Of a stretch of DNA of 64,000 nt, positions 12,275 through 24,241 are shown in pieces. This stretch comes from Heterobasidion occidentale (Eukaryota > Basidiomycota > Agaricomycetes > Russulales > Bondarzewiaceae), in assembly GCA_039111635.1 (NCBI GenBank), contig JBCAQO010000007.1:1240001-1304000 (forward strand). The letters run 5' to 3'. Made by a program: the position numbers and the translations under genes. Positions within the stretch are counted from its first letter, which is position 1, and each line of letters starts with the position of its first letter. Below the pieces are notes generated by a model. That model searched no databases. It saw nothing but the letters and a program-made list of their open reading frames with translations, and was not told where the DNA came from.

Positions 12275-15200
12275 ATGGAGTCTGTTTCCTATCTCCGGAA
12301 CAGTTTGCTTTCTGCTATAGGAGAAGGAGGTGCTGTCAATGAAAAGGAACTGTTCGACAACCTTGTCGAATGTAGATCTACTCTTGTCAACTTATACGAC
12401 CTACCTCCACGAAGTGAAGCTGAACGAAAGGAGCTACAAGGCGGTGAGCATGCCTGAACCATCCTGAATTGGCAAGCTCATCACTTTCACCGCAGGAAAG
12501 ACAACCTTGAATGGCCGTCAAGTCGCCGTAAATACTGAATTTGCCACTCAGGTCATCTCCCTTGCCGAAGTCCTCGATTGCTCTGAACGATATGTCGCAA
12601 CACTCTCCCAACACGTTATCTCGAGTAGTCCAAACCTACGACCAACAAATATACTCGAAGAGGTAGTCCTTGAGCACCATCGAAGGCGCCGCAAACTTGT
12701 CGAATGCCTACGTTTCCTTCTCGAGGCCACCGAAATGGCAACCACATCTGATGCACCCCCAATTTACGCTCGACTAGCCCTGTTCGTTCAGCGACAGCTC
12801 CTTCCACCTACAGAACACGCAGGTGGGCTACCAACAGGCGACAAGAGCCTGGGACGCAAGATTGTGTTAGAAATTGAGAGGCTAGACTCAACAATAGCCA
12901 AGGCGCAAGTGGCAAAGCAGAGCACGGGTAGCCAAACCACTATCCAAGGTAGTCATCCACCCTCATTTTCATACACCTCAAACATTGATATGTTTTATAG
13001 GCGCCAATATCTCGCTGGGTCAAGAAGTCCTTGCTGCGCGGCTGGAGTCTCTCAAATTCGAACGTCGCAGCCTGGCAATTGTTCTCTTCCTCATCGCGAG
13101 AATAGGATACCTATCTCCTTACGAAATCGAACGCATTGTTCCTCGGCTACAGCAAAACCCTCACCATCCCATGACATATTATCTCCTCACGACTCTGCTT
13201 GTCGCATTCGATCCTGTTGACCCCCAGACCCCCGGTAGCAAGGCACGCCAAAGTCTTGCGACTCATTCGTCCACTCTCTCTGCTATGAAAGTTTCCATGA
13301 ACCCTTCTGCGGAGTGGAAGGAACCGGGGCTAAAGGCTGTAATTTTGCTCAAGTGGACACTATTCTTGACTGAGGCGCGGCACCGAGATGCGGCATTGGA
13401 ACACAGAGAAGGGTTCAAGACTGAGGAGCTGGAGACCAATGTGTGGAATGCAGTGCAGGGTGATGCATTTGCGTACCTTGCATCATCTGTTGCTCGACTG
13501 CGGAAGCGAGAGACGCCATTTCCGAGTGGATCATTTGCAGGCTCAATCATGCGCGCTGCCGAAGCGGAAATGCAGTATCAAGATGTACCCAACGAGGATT
13601 TTCGAGCGGCGGTGCTGGATTCTTTTGAGACAATCGTGCGGTCAACAATAACACACGCATCGTCAGAGCTGAGGAAGATCAAGCAGCGTCAGGAGGACTT
13701 CATCCTTGCCAATGTGCGGTCCGACCGGTCGCGGACATTCCGCTCATCTGCGACGCGAGCAACTACAGACAAGGCGCTTCCGGCACGCAATGACATCGCT
13801 ATGCTATTCTCTTTCATAGGCATCCTGTATTCCACATTGCCTCCTGAGCGTGCTCTACAATTTTGGGGCTCCGGCCCTCTAGAGTCACGACGAGGGTCAT
13901 ACTTGGAATCGGTCGAAGTCTCTGCAGGAAAGCTTCCCGCTTTCTTGCAATGGGCAGTGTGGTCGACACAGCCGCGGGACACCGACGTGTCTATTGCATT
14001 GTACGATATGCTCGCAGGATTGGCCAAAGGCCAGCAATGCAGCGAGCTGGCGTACAATTTCCTTGCGAGAGGCAATGGAGAAATTATTCCCGGAAGCATG
14101 TTACCTCCCTCTGGCGGACTGGCCTTCGGTACCGTAAGCGTATCATGGGCCACCATGCTTGGACTCCTAGAATCTTGGACGGCCGCAACGGCAAATTCAC
14201 GACCTCCTCAAGCCACCTTCGCTTCTGGATCGCAGTTTGGGATGATGGTCTCCCAAAGTCCTCAAAATCAGCACCAACAGCATCAACAGCTGACGTTAAC
14301 GGAGAAAGACGTATGGCTGGCGCAGTGTTTTCTACGGCTGCTATCTACAGTGGTGTCATATTCGGTGGCTGCGCGGGTTGCACTGAACGCACATGCACAT
14401 CTGCGGGTGATCCAAACTCTCGTGGGGCTCATTCCCGTTGGTGGGCCAATCGAACTGAAGGGCTCAATTTTCACTGCGCTGGCGGCGTTCTGCGAGCCAG
14501 GTGCTGGCATAGCTGGGGTAGAAATTTGCCAGACAGTATGGTTATTAATAGAACGGGTGGAGGTTATCAACGTGCGGAGCAGTGGTACTTTGTCGAAACG
14601 TGGGGTGGAATCAGAGTTGGAACTGGTGGAGGAGCCAGGTCGACTGTACCCTGAGACGATCCCGTTTCTCAGGCTCCTCAGCACGCTCATCCATACGCCC
14701 AAATCGGTACCGCTGAGGAACCGACTCGCCGATGCGGAGCCCATTAACACTATTCCAGAAAACTTGGGCCAGCCATATCGCCAACCCGGAATCGGGCCCT
14801 TCATATCATTTGTGGTGGATCAGATCTTTCTGAGGATCTCCAGCCGAGAGTACCAGATACCCAAGGAAAGGTGGCAAATGAACGACCTCTGCTTGTCTTT
14901 CATCGAGCGTTGTTTGGCAAGCTATGAGCTGGAATCATTGCTGACGTCCACCGAGGAGAAGCAGGTGAGGGGAGATGTGCTCTTGTCACTAGTGACTCAT
15001 CCTGGGTACGACATTATGCGACGGATATTGTCTAACTCGCCTCTTCAAAATAACCTCTTGACCTATTTGGTGGACGGCATCGATGGCTTTGACAATGAGA
15101 TGGACGACGAAGAGCCTCTATTCAAGACTACTATCATCAGGGTTCTCAGAATCATACATCGCGTCCTTGAAGTCCAAGACATATTCTTAGATGTGTTGAT

Positions 15201-18200
15201 TCCGTTACTCTCAGAGGCCAACGTCCCCCCGGCCATAGGCTCAGTTCATCAGCGTGCCTACTTCACTAAGCTGGATCAGGCGATGGCGTTTACATCCACA
15301 TACGCCCCGGCTGTAGCAGCATACGTCGTGCATCAGTCCCACCCCGAGCTTGCCTTGCTCTCTGTCAAGATACTCACCCTCCTCATCAAATCCACATCAT
15401 TCCCCAACATTACTACCTTGTTAGAACGAAGTAGCGACTCGGAGCGCATCATCGATGGATACCGAAGGATCCTCGAGGACAAAGACCTCGACGGATTTCA
15501 TGCCGCGGAGGTCAATGCTGAAGAGTATACTGGCGCTGGCGCTCCCGATCTAGATAACATCCCTGCAGGGCTCTCTCAGTCAGTCAGAGTCGCAGTTCTG
15601 GATTTGCTCATCCAGAACACGCAACCTGGCTGCGCTTACCCTAATGTTGCCCACCTCCTTCTTCTAGGCGCAATGAACGTCCATCAGATCCAGGACCCGC
15701 ATGCCCTAGATGCACAGAGATCCTCTGTCCATGTCATTTTGGACTGGGTCAATATGGGTGTGCCGAGACTGAGGACCAAGAGTAAAGAGGGTCAGCATCG
15801 AGTTGCGCGGAATACGCCTTTATTCTCCAGCCTGCCTGAACTCGCTGAACGATTCTATCGCGTCGTATACAACTTGTGTACCCACTCAAGGACAACTGAT
15901 TTTACTTTGCGATACCTGCGTACCAGGGAGGATTTTTTTGCCCGCCAGTTAGCCGTCCTCTCGTTCAAGGCCCCGCCCATCAGCTCCATCACAATGATCG
16001 AAGTTCAATATGGTGATGGCGCTCGAGTGTCATCATCGGTTCCATCACTAACGTCTTTCCTGCGACTTCGATCTTACATTTTCGACCTCGTTGCGCTGGA
16101 CTTACATGTTCTCACAAATCGTGGCCACTTCAAGGGAGTAGCGGACTTATTAGATCTGCTTTATGGTAATGAGGAGGAACAGTACGAGGAGGAGGAATGG
16201 GAAGATGAAATGTTCAAGCCGTTCCGCGAAATTGGGCAATCGCACATGCGCATAATCGAGTTTTTGCAGTCTCTGTCCTTCGACTGGGTCGATAGCCTAG
16301 GCTCAGAAACTTTCGATCTGCAGCTTCTCGGCACACTCAACTTGGCCTCTTGCGTGCGCGTTGATGAGAAGGGCTGCGAGATTGTTGACCGGACGGCGTT
16401 GTTATCCCTTCTCGTTGCTGCCAGGCGATCTCTTCATGCTCAGGGTCATATGGTCACGCCGGCCAGCGTCGAACGGCTTAGTGCAGAGACTGCTTATATT
16501 CTGGAGAGTTGCACCGTGGAGAATCACCGTAGAGAAGTTTCTTTCGCCGTCGCATCTGGGTTCGAGGCATGGAGGAGGCTGGTCGACATGACTCTTGTCA
16601 AGTGTTTCGCTCGCCTGCCCCGAGACCGTCGGGAGACTATGCTGTTTGATTTACTCCATGAACTCCCTCCGATCATCCGCTCTGACACCATCCAACCCCC
16701 CACTGCAGTTCTTCTCTCCGAAGTCTCTCTCTCTCTGATCACTAAACTGAGGGAGGATAGGCGCAGTCAGCTTGTCTTGCAGTCTGCCGGCATCGATTCA
16801 GATGCAGGGTCGCTTCCCGCAGAACGCCTGTACGCCCTCCTCCGCAATATCGTGGAATGTATCTCGGAGAGTCGTATCGAATTGGTACGCGGCAACCTCT
16901 ACGCAGCACTCATCAACTATTTCCATCTCATCTCGTGGGATGCCGGGTCTGATCCTATGGGTGGAAAGTCTAACGATCTTTCGTTGTCGCTGTCGGCGTC
17001 GACCACAGGGGATGATTTTATATTCGGAGAGAGCCAATCGGTTGTCAGTCTTCCCTTGCACCCTGCCCGTGCCACATCTACGATCTCGACTCTGGAGGCA
17101 GGTACTTTGACAGTGCTCAAGCCCGTCATGGAACGATTGGTGGCAATGATTTCCCGTGATGCTATAGATGGCACAGAAGTATGGAAGACTGTCGCCTTCA
17201 CGCTGCTGGACTGTCTTGTGCATCTTTCCCAAGATGACAGACAGCATGTCGTCCTGTCGGCTCTATCTCGACACGGGTTCTTGCTGAACTTTGTTCGTGG
17301 TCTCAAAGAGTCCGACCTGCGTCTTCAGGCCGTCCTTAAGCCCGACCCTGGTAGGCCTCATTTCCATTGTCCTATGAACTTCTATTCTGATGTCGAAGTG
17401 CAGATGATCTCAATTCGTTATATGTTTACGAAGTCAAGATGTCTCTTTTAATCCGCATCGCGCAGACACGGCAAGGAGCTGAGCGTCTACTGGAAGCACG
17501 TTTACTCCCCACTCTCGGAGGTTGCGATTACTTGGATGCGAGACCTGAAGCAGACCAGACTTTCATGGGTGGGTTTTGAATGTTACCTTGTCCATGAGCT
17601 CCTGATCTCACATAAAAGCAGATTATGACAACTTCCTTCCATCCGCAGTTCAACGATACCACCAGCTATTCATCCCTGCTTTGCAGCTAGTCGATTGCAT
17701 ACTGGCAACTCTTGGGCCCAGTCATGTAACGGCGTGTAACGAGGTGGGATTAATCCTAAATTCCGTCGGTAGTTTTTGCTCACAGTTGCCCGCTTCAGGC
17801 TCTGGAGTTTCTTTCTAGTCATCGGGACACTATCGCCATCCTTTTGAAGAATGAAGCGGAAGAAATTTCACTATCGGTAATGGATGAGATTCATCTTCTT
17901 GTCTCACTCGCAGCATCGATCTTCCCGCAAGTTCCTAAATCCGAGCTGGTAAGGCGTCCTCCTCATTGTTCTTAAGCTTATGTTCACTAAAATTAGGTGA
18001 CTGGTAACAATGGCTTTGGGAACGTCCATGTGGCGATATTGAGCCTTGCTACCAAATATCTGGGATCCGGAGGTTGGGCGCAAAAAATCAAACCACAGAC
18101 GGATGCTGAAAGACTAGATATGTCGGTGCCTGCTTCTGGTATGTCATGTGGCGTCCGGACTCCATTTAGGTGACTCAATCCAACAATGTAGGGTTCGGAG

Positions 18201-19249
18201 AAGAAACCAAGTTTGGCCTAATAGTCGACCGTAAAGACCAGCTACTCCGCAAAGCTTTGCTCGTCTACCTTGGTGCTGCCAGTGACTTCGCGGGTAAGTG
18301 TTCTTCGACATTTACTCTACACTGTCACTCATTCATGCACAGAGCCTGAGATCACTTTGGTACTCTCACCAGTAATGATCACTCCACGACTTGAAGAGCG
18401 ACAACCCAATCGCCTAATTGGTATGTTCGGACTTGATTTTCAAGGTGACTTGTAATTGATCCCTGTAATGCACAGCTACTATTCCCACTGTTGGCGATGC
18501 CATCGAGGCGCTCAACGACCTCTGCGGGGACCTACTACTCACTCTCAAGCGGATAACTGATATCACGGCAGAGCTGTCGTCTCGGGATCACATACGAGCG
18601 GAGAACATCCAGGAGGTAAATCGGCTTTCTGTCCCGAATAAGACGCAATAAACTTAGATAGTTTCAGATCATCAACATCACCGATAACGACATCCTAGCG
18701 GATCTCGACATAGGTCAGCGGCAATACTTGATATGCCGCGAGCTGGAGCGAATACGAGGTGACGCTCGCAACGACGCGAGAATGCAGCTTTGTACGTGTT
18801 TTCCTTCTTTTCCTTGTTCCGTTCATCCCAATGAACGGTCCGTGCAGCCGCTGTGGAGATGCTATTGCTCCTTCTCTGGCGTCACCTGCTTTATTATTCT
18901 GAAAACCGGCACGTCAATAACCCGTCTTTGAGAGCTTCGACGTCTGGCATCATGCGGTACATGTCAACCACATCCGACGGGGATGTATTCAGATCAGAAG
19001 CGGCGAAAAAGTTGGCCCCTGCTCTTCAACGTCTAGAAAACCTGGATCTTGTCGGTCTTTTTCCGTTTCTGCTTGGGACTTTGCTAACAGGAGTTTGTGT
19101 CTTGATTTTCTGATTAGGACGGGTCGATAGGGAGCGATTGGCGGTCAAGCGAAGCATACCTCGAGGTATTGCTACGGCGTTTGAGGGACGCGGTCGGGCT
19201 TTCAGTTGAAGACGACGTTTCACCTGTGCAAGGCTTTGTAGCATTCTGA
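12275..19249 (+). CDS. NUP192: Nuclear pore inner-ring nucleoporin Nup192/Nup205
   Basis: A very large alpha-helical scaffold nucleoporin of the pore inner ring; about 2,100 residues by my exon estimate, in the range of Nup192/Nup205. It starts MESVSYLRNSLLSAIGEGG; exon 2 has TEFATQVISLAEVLDCSERY. A single huge exon (13001-17350) carries most of the solenoid, with the family-typical AIVLFLIARIGYLSPYE near its start. About ten short exons follow, with LYVYEVKMSLLIRIAQTRQG at the first junction. Later pieces include YDNFLPSAVQRYHQLFIPALQLVDCIL and LLLLLWRHLLYYSENRH, ending SPVQGFVAF. All junctions checked (12445, 12946, 17350, 19052) keep frame. It ends 150 nt from the convergent SFT2. Confidence 0.93.
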
Positions 19250-19398
19250 TATTGATTACACAGTGGGTTGTCGCTGCGTCAAGTATTTGTACAGAGCCAA
19301 GTTGGCCATAAAATGTAACAATGATAAATATTTCGTGAATCGCATACGCTTTCCAATGTGACCCTATGCCCGAAGCCCTATAGAAATGAACATCGCAG

Positions 19399-20323
19399 TC
19401 ATACGGGCAATAGACTGCCAGCACCGCGAAGGGCCATTTGACCACCGAAACGAAGGGTTTGCACACCTCCCGGGAAATATGCGAGAACATAGGAAACGAG
19501 GGCAACGACCTGAAGATAGATCACAATATAAGGAAATAGTTCAATATTGAAATGCAGTCAAATGCGCACCTGTATTACTGCACCTATCAAGGAACCGATG
19601 TATGAATGTGGCTGCAAGAAACGCAAAGGTATGAGTGGGATACAATGACGTCCGCAATATATTGTGCTTACACCTAGTGAGAAGTACAGTGTCAGCCCGA
19701 GGCTTGAAAGATAGGCTAGCGAGAACGGCAGTCGTTCTTTGGATACGAGATGCTTGACATGGTTTATGGGACCAATCAAAACAGAGAAGCTGGCGCGTCG
19801 TCAGGAACGCGGTGTGGCCATACCTCACTCTGTTGCGAACTCACCCAAACATGACCAATAAGCTACCCAAACTGCATATAAAGTCAGAAACAAATCAAAA
19901 GCACTTCAAAGCAATGAAAGTGTACCTAAATGACAAGGCAAACTTTGCTGGACGCAAGGCAAGGAGCGGAAGAGTGAAGAACGCGACAGCGAAACAGACG
20001 GCTGCTCCTGCAAGACAGCCTAAGAACCCAAGCAACCTGTCGTGTGGAAATTGCTGTCAACCTAGGCAGCGCCGACAGATGGACAGTTCTGAGCCGAATA
20101 CACACCTCTCCCATCTGGACAACGCGAAATATGCCTCCTCCTCGTTTGAGCGTTCGCTGGAGCGCAAGGGCACGTAGGCGCCTCCGATGGCATTGTAGAA
20201 CCTCGAGAATGGATTAGGTGGCCCTTGAGCTTGTTGTTGGGAAGAGTCGTCGTTGTTACCTCTGGCCCAACGGAATTGAGTAAGATTTTCACGGAAGGAC
20301 TGTTCTGTAGTGGAGGGAGCCAT
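19399..20323 (-). CDS. SFT2: SFT2-type Golgi membrane traffic protein
   Basis: A small four-helix membrane protein of the Got1/Sft2 family, involved in vesicle fusion at the Golgi. It starts MAPSTTEQSFRENLTQFRWA at 20323, with a cytosolic N-terminus containing FSRFYNAIGGAYVPL. Hydrophobic segments follow; the hallmark is LVGPINHVKHLVSKERLPFS then SLGLTLYFSLG, matching the conserved VGP..H.KHL.S.ERLPF signature. The C-terminus is YVLAYFPGGVQTLRFGGQM...GSLLPV. The frame is assembled from about six short exons, so internal boundaries are approximate. It is divergent from the first GH79 gene. Confidence 0.88.
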
Positions 20324-20758
20324 GGAGCACGATGCGCACAGCGCCGGTGAATTGCGTAGTGAGACTCCAACCAAATGAGATTTCAATTACCGGACCAAAA
20401 AGATGATGTATTTAGAAAAGACCCTTTTCTGCAAAAGTGACGAGTATTAGGTCTTCCGTCCAGCCTACTTTGAGCGCCCTGAGTTGGAGTGTCCATACCA
20501 AGGAAATATACTGTGTATTTTTACTATTCAAAACTGCCCTTCCAGGGAAAACCAGATTGACTACTGAGAGTCGGAAGAACGGACGAATTTATTTTGTGAA
20601 AGTATATTATTGTTCGACCACGTGGCCGAACCCGAGCTGAGTTACCGCCGGCTGCGGCGGCACTGCATCTCTCTCTGAACAACGGCGCGCCTTTCCAGTG
20701 CTTTCAGCAAACTCTTTTCCATATACCCTTCGCGCCTTAAGTGCGCACGCCCCACACC
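20324..20758. promoter_or_regulatory. Divergent promoter, SFT2 / GH79 copy A
   Basis: 435 nt between opposite start codons. A weak TATA-like catatacc lies near 20720, about 40 nt upstream of the GH79 ATG. No gene is seen inside. Confidence 0.4.
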
Positions 20759-23132
20759 ATGCGTTCGACATTTCTCTCTTTTGCCGCAGTATGCGCGGCA
20801 CTGGCCAATGCCCAAATGACAGTCTATGAGCCTCAAGGCATCCAGGTTATCTTCGGTGGAGCTCAGTCGTCGACCGGCACGGTAGCTGCCTCCGCAGCAG
20901 CAGCAACCTACACTGGAGCTGCTGCATACAATCCTACCGTCCTCACTGCTCCCGCAGTACCTAATCCAGCACCAAATACGTCATTCCCGATTCAGCTGTA
21001 CAGCGGTGGAATGGATGGGTTGTCCATCAAGCAGAGCGGGGCATTCTACGGGTTCTCGATTGAGATGTCCGTGTCAAACCAAGTTTGTAAGTCTTTCAAG
21101 AATGTCCCTCACCTTTGCGAGCCTAACGATGTCTCGTAGTGGGAAAGAACAGGTACTTCACCGCATCCCGCTCCCTCAGGCAGATTTATGACGCTCTCGA
21201 ATCAGTTCATTCATTCAGGTCCCATTCTTGAATCTACTTGCAAACATAGTGGAACGTGCCGGATGGGTCCAAATCCGTGTCGGAGGTAACACCCAAGAGT
21301 CAGCCGTTTTGGTCGAGTCCCTACCGAACGGTATAATTCTGCAAAAGGATAAAGAAAATGTCTCGGGTACAACACAGACTCCACCCTTAGACTTTACTAA
21401 AGATCTGTTGTACATGATGAACAATATCTCTTCTTTGGTCAATGCGCGCTGGTTCTTGGGTGAGCTTCGAAAAAACAATGATCCATCATCAACAAAAGTT
21501 GCTCATCTTATGGCAGGTATACCCTTCTTCAATACAACGCCGTTTGCGTTGGAAATCGTCGAGGCTGGTCAGGCGATCTTAGGTGATAGATTGCTGGGGC
21601 TGCAGTCCGGCAACGAACCGGATCTGTACGTTGCCCATGACCATCGAGCATCGTAAGTCTAGATAATTCTTGGCGGTGAATTCGATACTCAACCATCAAT
21701 TAGACTTACGGACCTTTCGACTACTTTGGCGAAATGGCTGACCTCATCGACCAAATGGCCAACGACACTAACATCCTCAAGCGCGACAATATCTTGATCT
21801 CGCCCAGCATTGCTGAAGGTACTTGGACGCCTGAGCAGGTATGGGACACCGGCCTCGCAACTGCCTACTCCAGTAGTCTGTATTCCCTATCTGTCGAACG
21901 GTGAGTATCTTTTTCGATTAGATCTTATATTTGAACACTAACCTCTCGTCAGTTACCCCACGGACAACTGTGCCGCACAATTTAACACTGGCCAAACTAT
22001 CATTCAACCCCAGGATATCTTCTCGGACTTCTTGAACCACACATCAGGCCAGAACATGGTCAGTCCGTACAGAAACTCGACAGCCTTTGCTCAGTCGGTC
22101 GGAAAACCCTTCATGATGTTCGAAACCAACACGGCTTCGTGTGGAGGCTTTGCTGGAATCAGTAACAGTTACGGCGCAGCGCTCTGGGCGCTTGACTATG
22201 GCCTTCAGATGGCGTATGTCAACTTCACCGGCGCCCTCCTCCATGTTGGTGGACAAAACGCGTTCTACAACCCTTTCACTCCTCCGCCTACCAACCAGTC
22301 GTCCTTCCGCCAATGGACGATCGGCCCAGTGTATTATTCGGCCCTTGTCATGTCGGAAATTCTTGGGCCCAGCAACGCTTCCCAAGTGGTCGATCTGTTT
22401 GCAAATTCCGCAAACATATACACTCCCGCGTATGCGATCTATGAAAACGGGAACCCGACGAAGGTGGCGTTATTCAACTACGTCACCGACTCATCGGGTG
22501 CCACAGATTACACAGCTGTCATCGCGATCGGTGGTGGTGATACCGGTCAAACTGCTGCGACACCCTCGTCAGTGAAGGTCAAGTGAGTGTTTGTATCTGT
22601 GGAAGGTACGGACGTACCTGATGTAGAGTATGCACAGGTATCTGAGCGCCTCGTCTGTATCCCAGACAGGCAACTTCACTTGGGCTGGACAGGTACGCAA
22701 TTATCGGGTTGTTGGTGTTATGATCACGAACCTTCTTGTTGGCAGACTTTCGGCAACAATTTCCAGTCTGATGGCCGTCTGCAAGGTACTCTCGATGTGC
22801 AGACCGTGCAATGTGACACTACCGCCAATACGTGCTCAATCAAAGTCCCGGCACCCGGCTTCGCACTCGTCTTCCTTACGGACAACTCGCTTTCGGAGGT
22901 GACGCCAGCATCCACGCTCACGTTCCCCACAACGGCCCTCACGAAGACTGTGAACACGATCCAAGTGGATGCCTCTGTGCTTGCCACATCCAACGGCCAC
23001 AGTGGGATGGCGGATCATATGGGGACAACGAGTTCGGGGAGCAGTGGGGCTTTGGGTATGATCCAGGCTGTGCCTGGGGCACTAACCCTTCTCGCTATCG
23101 CAGCAGGTGCTTGGATTGCGGGGAGGGAATGA
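20759..23132 (+). CDS. Secreted GH79 glycosidase, copy A
   Basis: Glycoside hydrolase family 79 (beta-glucuronidase/heparanase-like), predicted secreted. It has a signal peptide (MRSTFLSFAAVCAALANAQ), a TIM-barrel domain and a C-terminal beta-sandwich. The likely acid/base Glu is in LQSGNEPDL (~21605); the likely nucleophile Glu is in MFETNTASCGGF (~22120). It ends with a Ser/Gly stretch and a hydrophobic tail (ALTLLAIAAGAWIAGRE) that looks like a GPI-anchor signal. Exon 2 is a 13-nt microexon (21140-21152). One junction is problematic: the good donor gtaagt at 21653 joined to the acceptor before 21704 puts TYGPFDYFGEMADL out of frame by one base. A weaker donor (gttgcc, ~21630) would restore frame with loss of eight residues. 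Function of this copy is therefore less certain than of copy B. Confidence 0.85.
21140..21152 (+). other. 13-nt microexon, GH79 copy A
   Basis: The sequence between gtaagt...tcgtag and gtactt...aatcag is 13 nt and supplies the codons for L-G-K-N-S. It is needed to join SVSNQV to SFIQVPFLNLLAN in frame. Confidence 0.8.
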
Positions 23133-24241
23133 GGATTTCGGGTCGCGTCTTGTGTGATGATGGACTAGCGTAATTGTGTTGATGGACTCACAGGATGAGA
23201 TGTGCCCATGTAAGCTCGACCGAGAACCTATTTCTCGCCTGCCCTTGGTAATCTGACGGGGCATGGATTTCGTTTTTGTTCTCATTTCTGTCGATATGCC
23301 AACTGAAGCCTTTCTTTTTTGAATCAATCACTGTCATATGCAGGTCAGCTGATATCTGAGTGAGCTCTGAACATAAGATATGGGCTTACCGTATGTACTT
23401 TCGTTAAATTCCTGATATCAGAGCCATTTGAGGGTATGAGGATGTCAAGTGAGTACTGCTACGCGTCTGAACAGAACCTGGGCGAGTTGGCTGATCATAT
23501 GCTTCAGGCTGCCTTTAAGGCTGCTTGTGACAGGTCGCGCTCAGGATGCACTATTCAAAGCTTGGCTTGGCATCGACGTTGCAATTCTATTTTTAGATCA
23601 AGGTTCCAGCGTCAAAACTCCCCTCGGTCACTGAGTGGTCACTGCCGCTGTGAAGACTCTGATGCCCGTCGCTCAGGTTTTCCTGCGTTGAGGAGCCTAC
23701 TGGCAATGCTGCAATATCAGCATAAGAGTGTAGACCACCTGCATCTCGACGAGCCTGACGAGCCCGCAAATGCAAGAGATTTGCAGGCGATACAGACAGT
23801 TCTCTCAGCCGGTGACCGGTAATTTTTGACTGCTTCGGTTATTTGTCACAATTCTCTTGGCTAGCACTTCTACACCACGTTCAACAATTCCTTTTCCACT
23901 ATTCACTCTCTTGTGGATACGGATATCTGGGTCTCAGCTTATTGCTTTTACTTTCTCTGCATCTCCTAGGTCTTTGCGCTGGAATGTATCCTCTGTGGGG
24001 TGCATTTGCGTTGCGGGATGTCTCCGGTGACGGTCTCTTCAAGGTTGATCATTGCCGAATTAACGTGGAATCTTGATCGCGCTTTTAGAGCGGTTTCACT
24101 TAGTTTCACTTCAACATCGGGCATCGAACTCCTTTGCACGTCACTCGCTTCGAGATTCATGTCGTCTAACCGTTGGCCACAGACTCTCTTTCACCACTCC
24201 TCCCACTCTCTACCCCGTTCGAGTGGGCGACTTCCTTCGTC
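23133..24241. other. 1.1 kb between the GH79 copies
   Basis: This holds the copy A 3' region and copy B promoter. A plus-strand frame at 23436-23822 is open but has Cys/Arg/Ser-rich composition, no domain and no partner exons, so it is not called. Confidence 0.5.

Noticed and set aside
13863..14654. Plus-strand 263-codon frame in a second frame of NUP192
   Set aside because: Lies wholly inside the large NUP192 exon; the +1 frame carries the conserved nucleoporin sequence.
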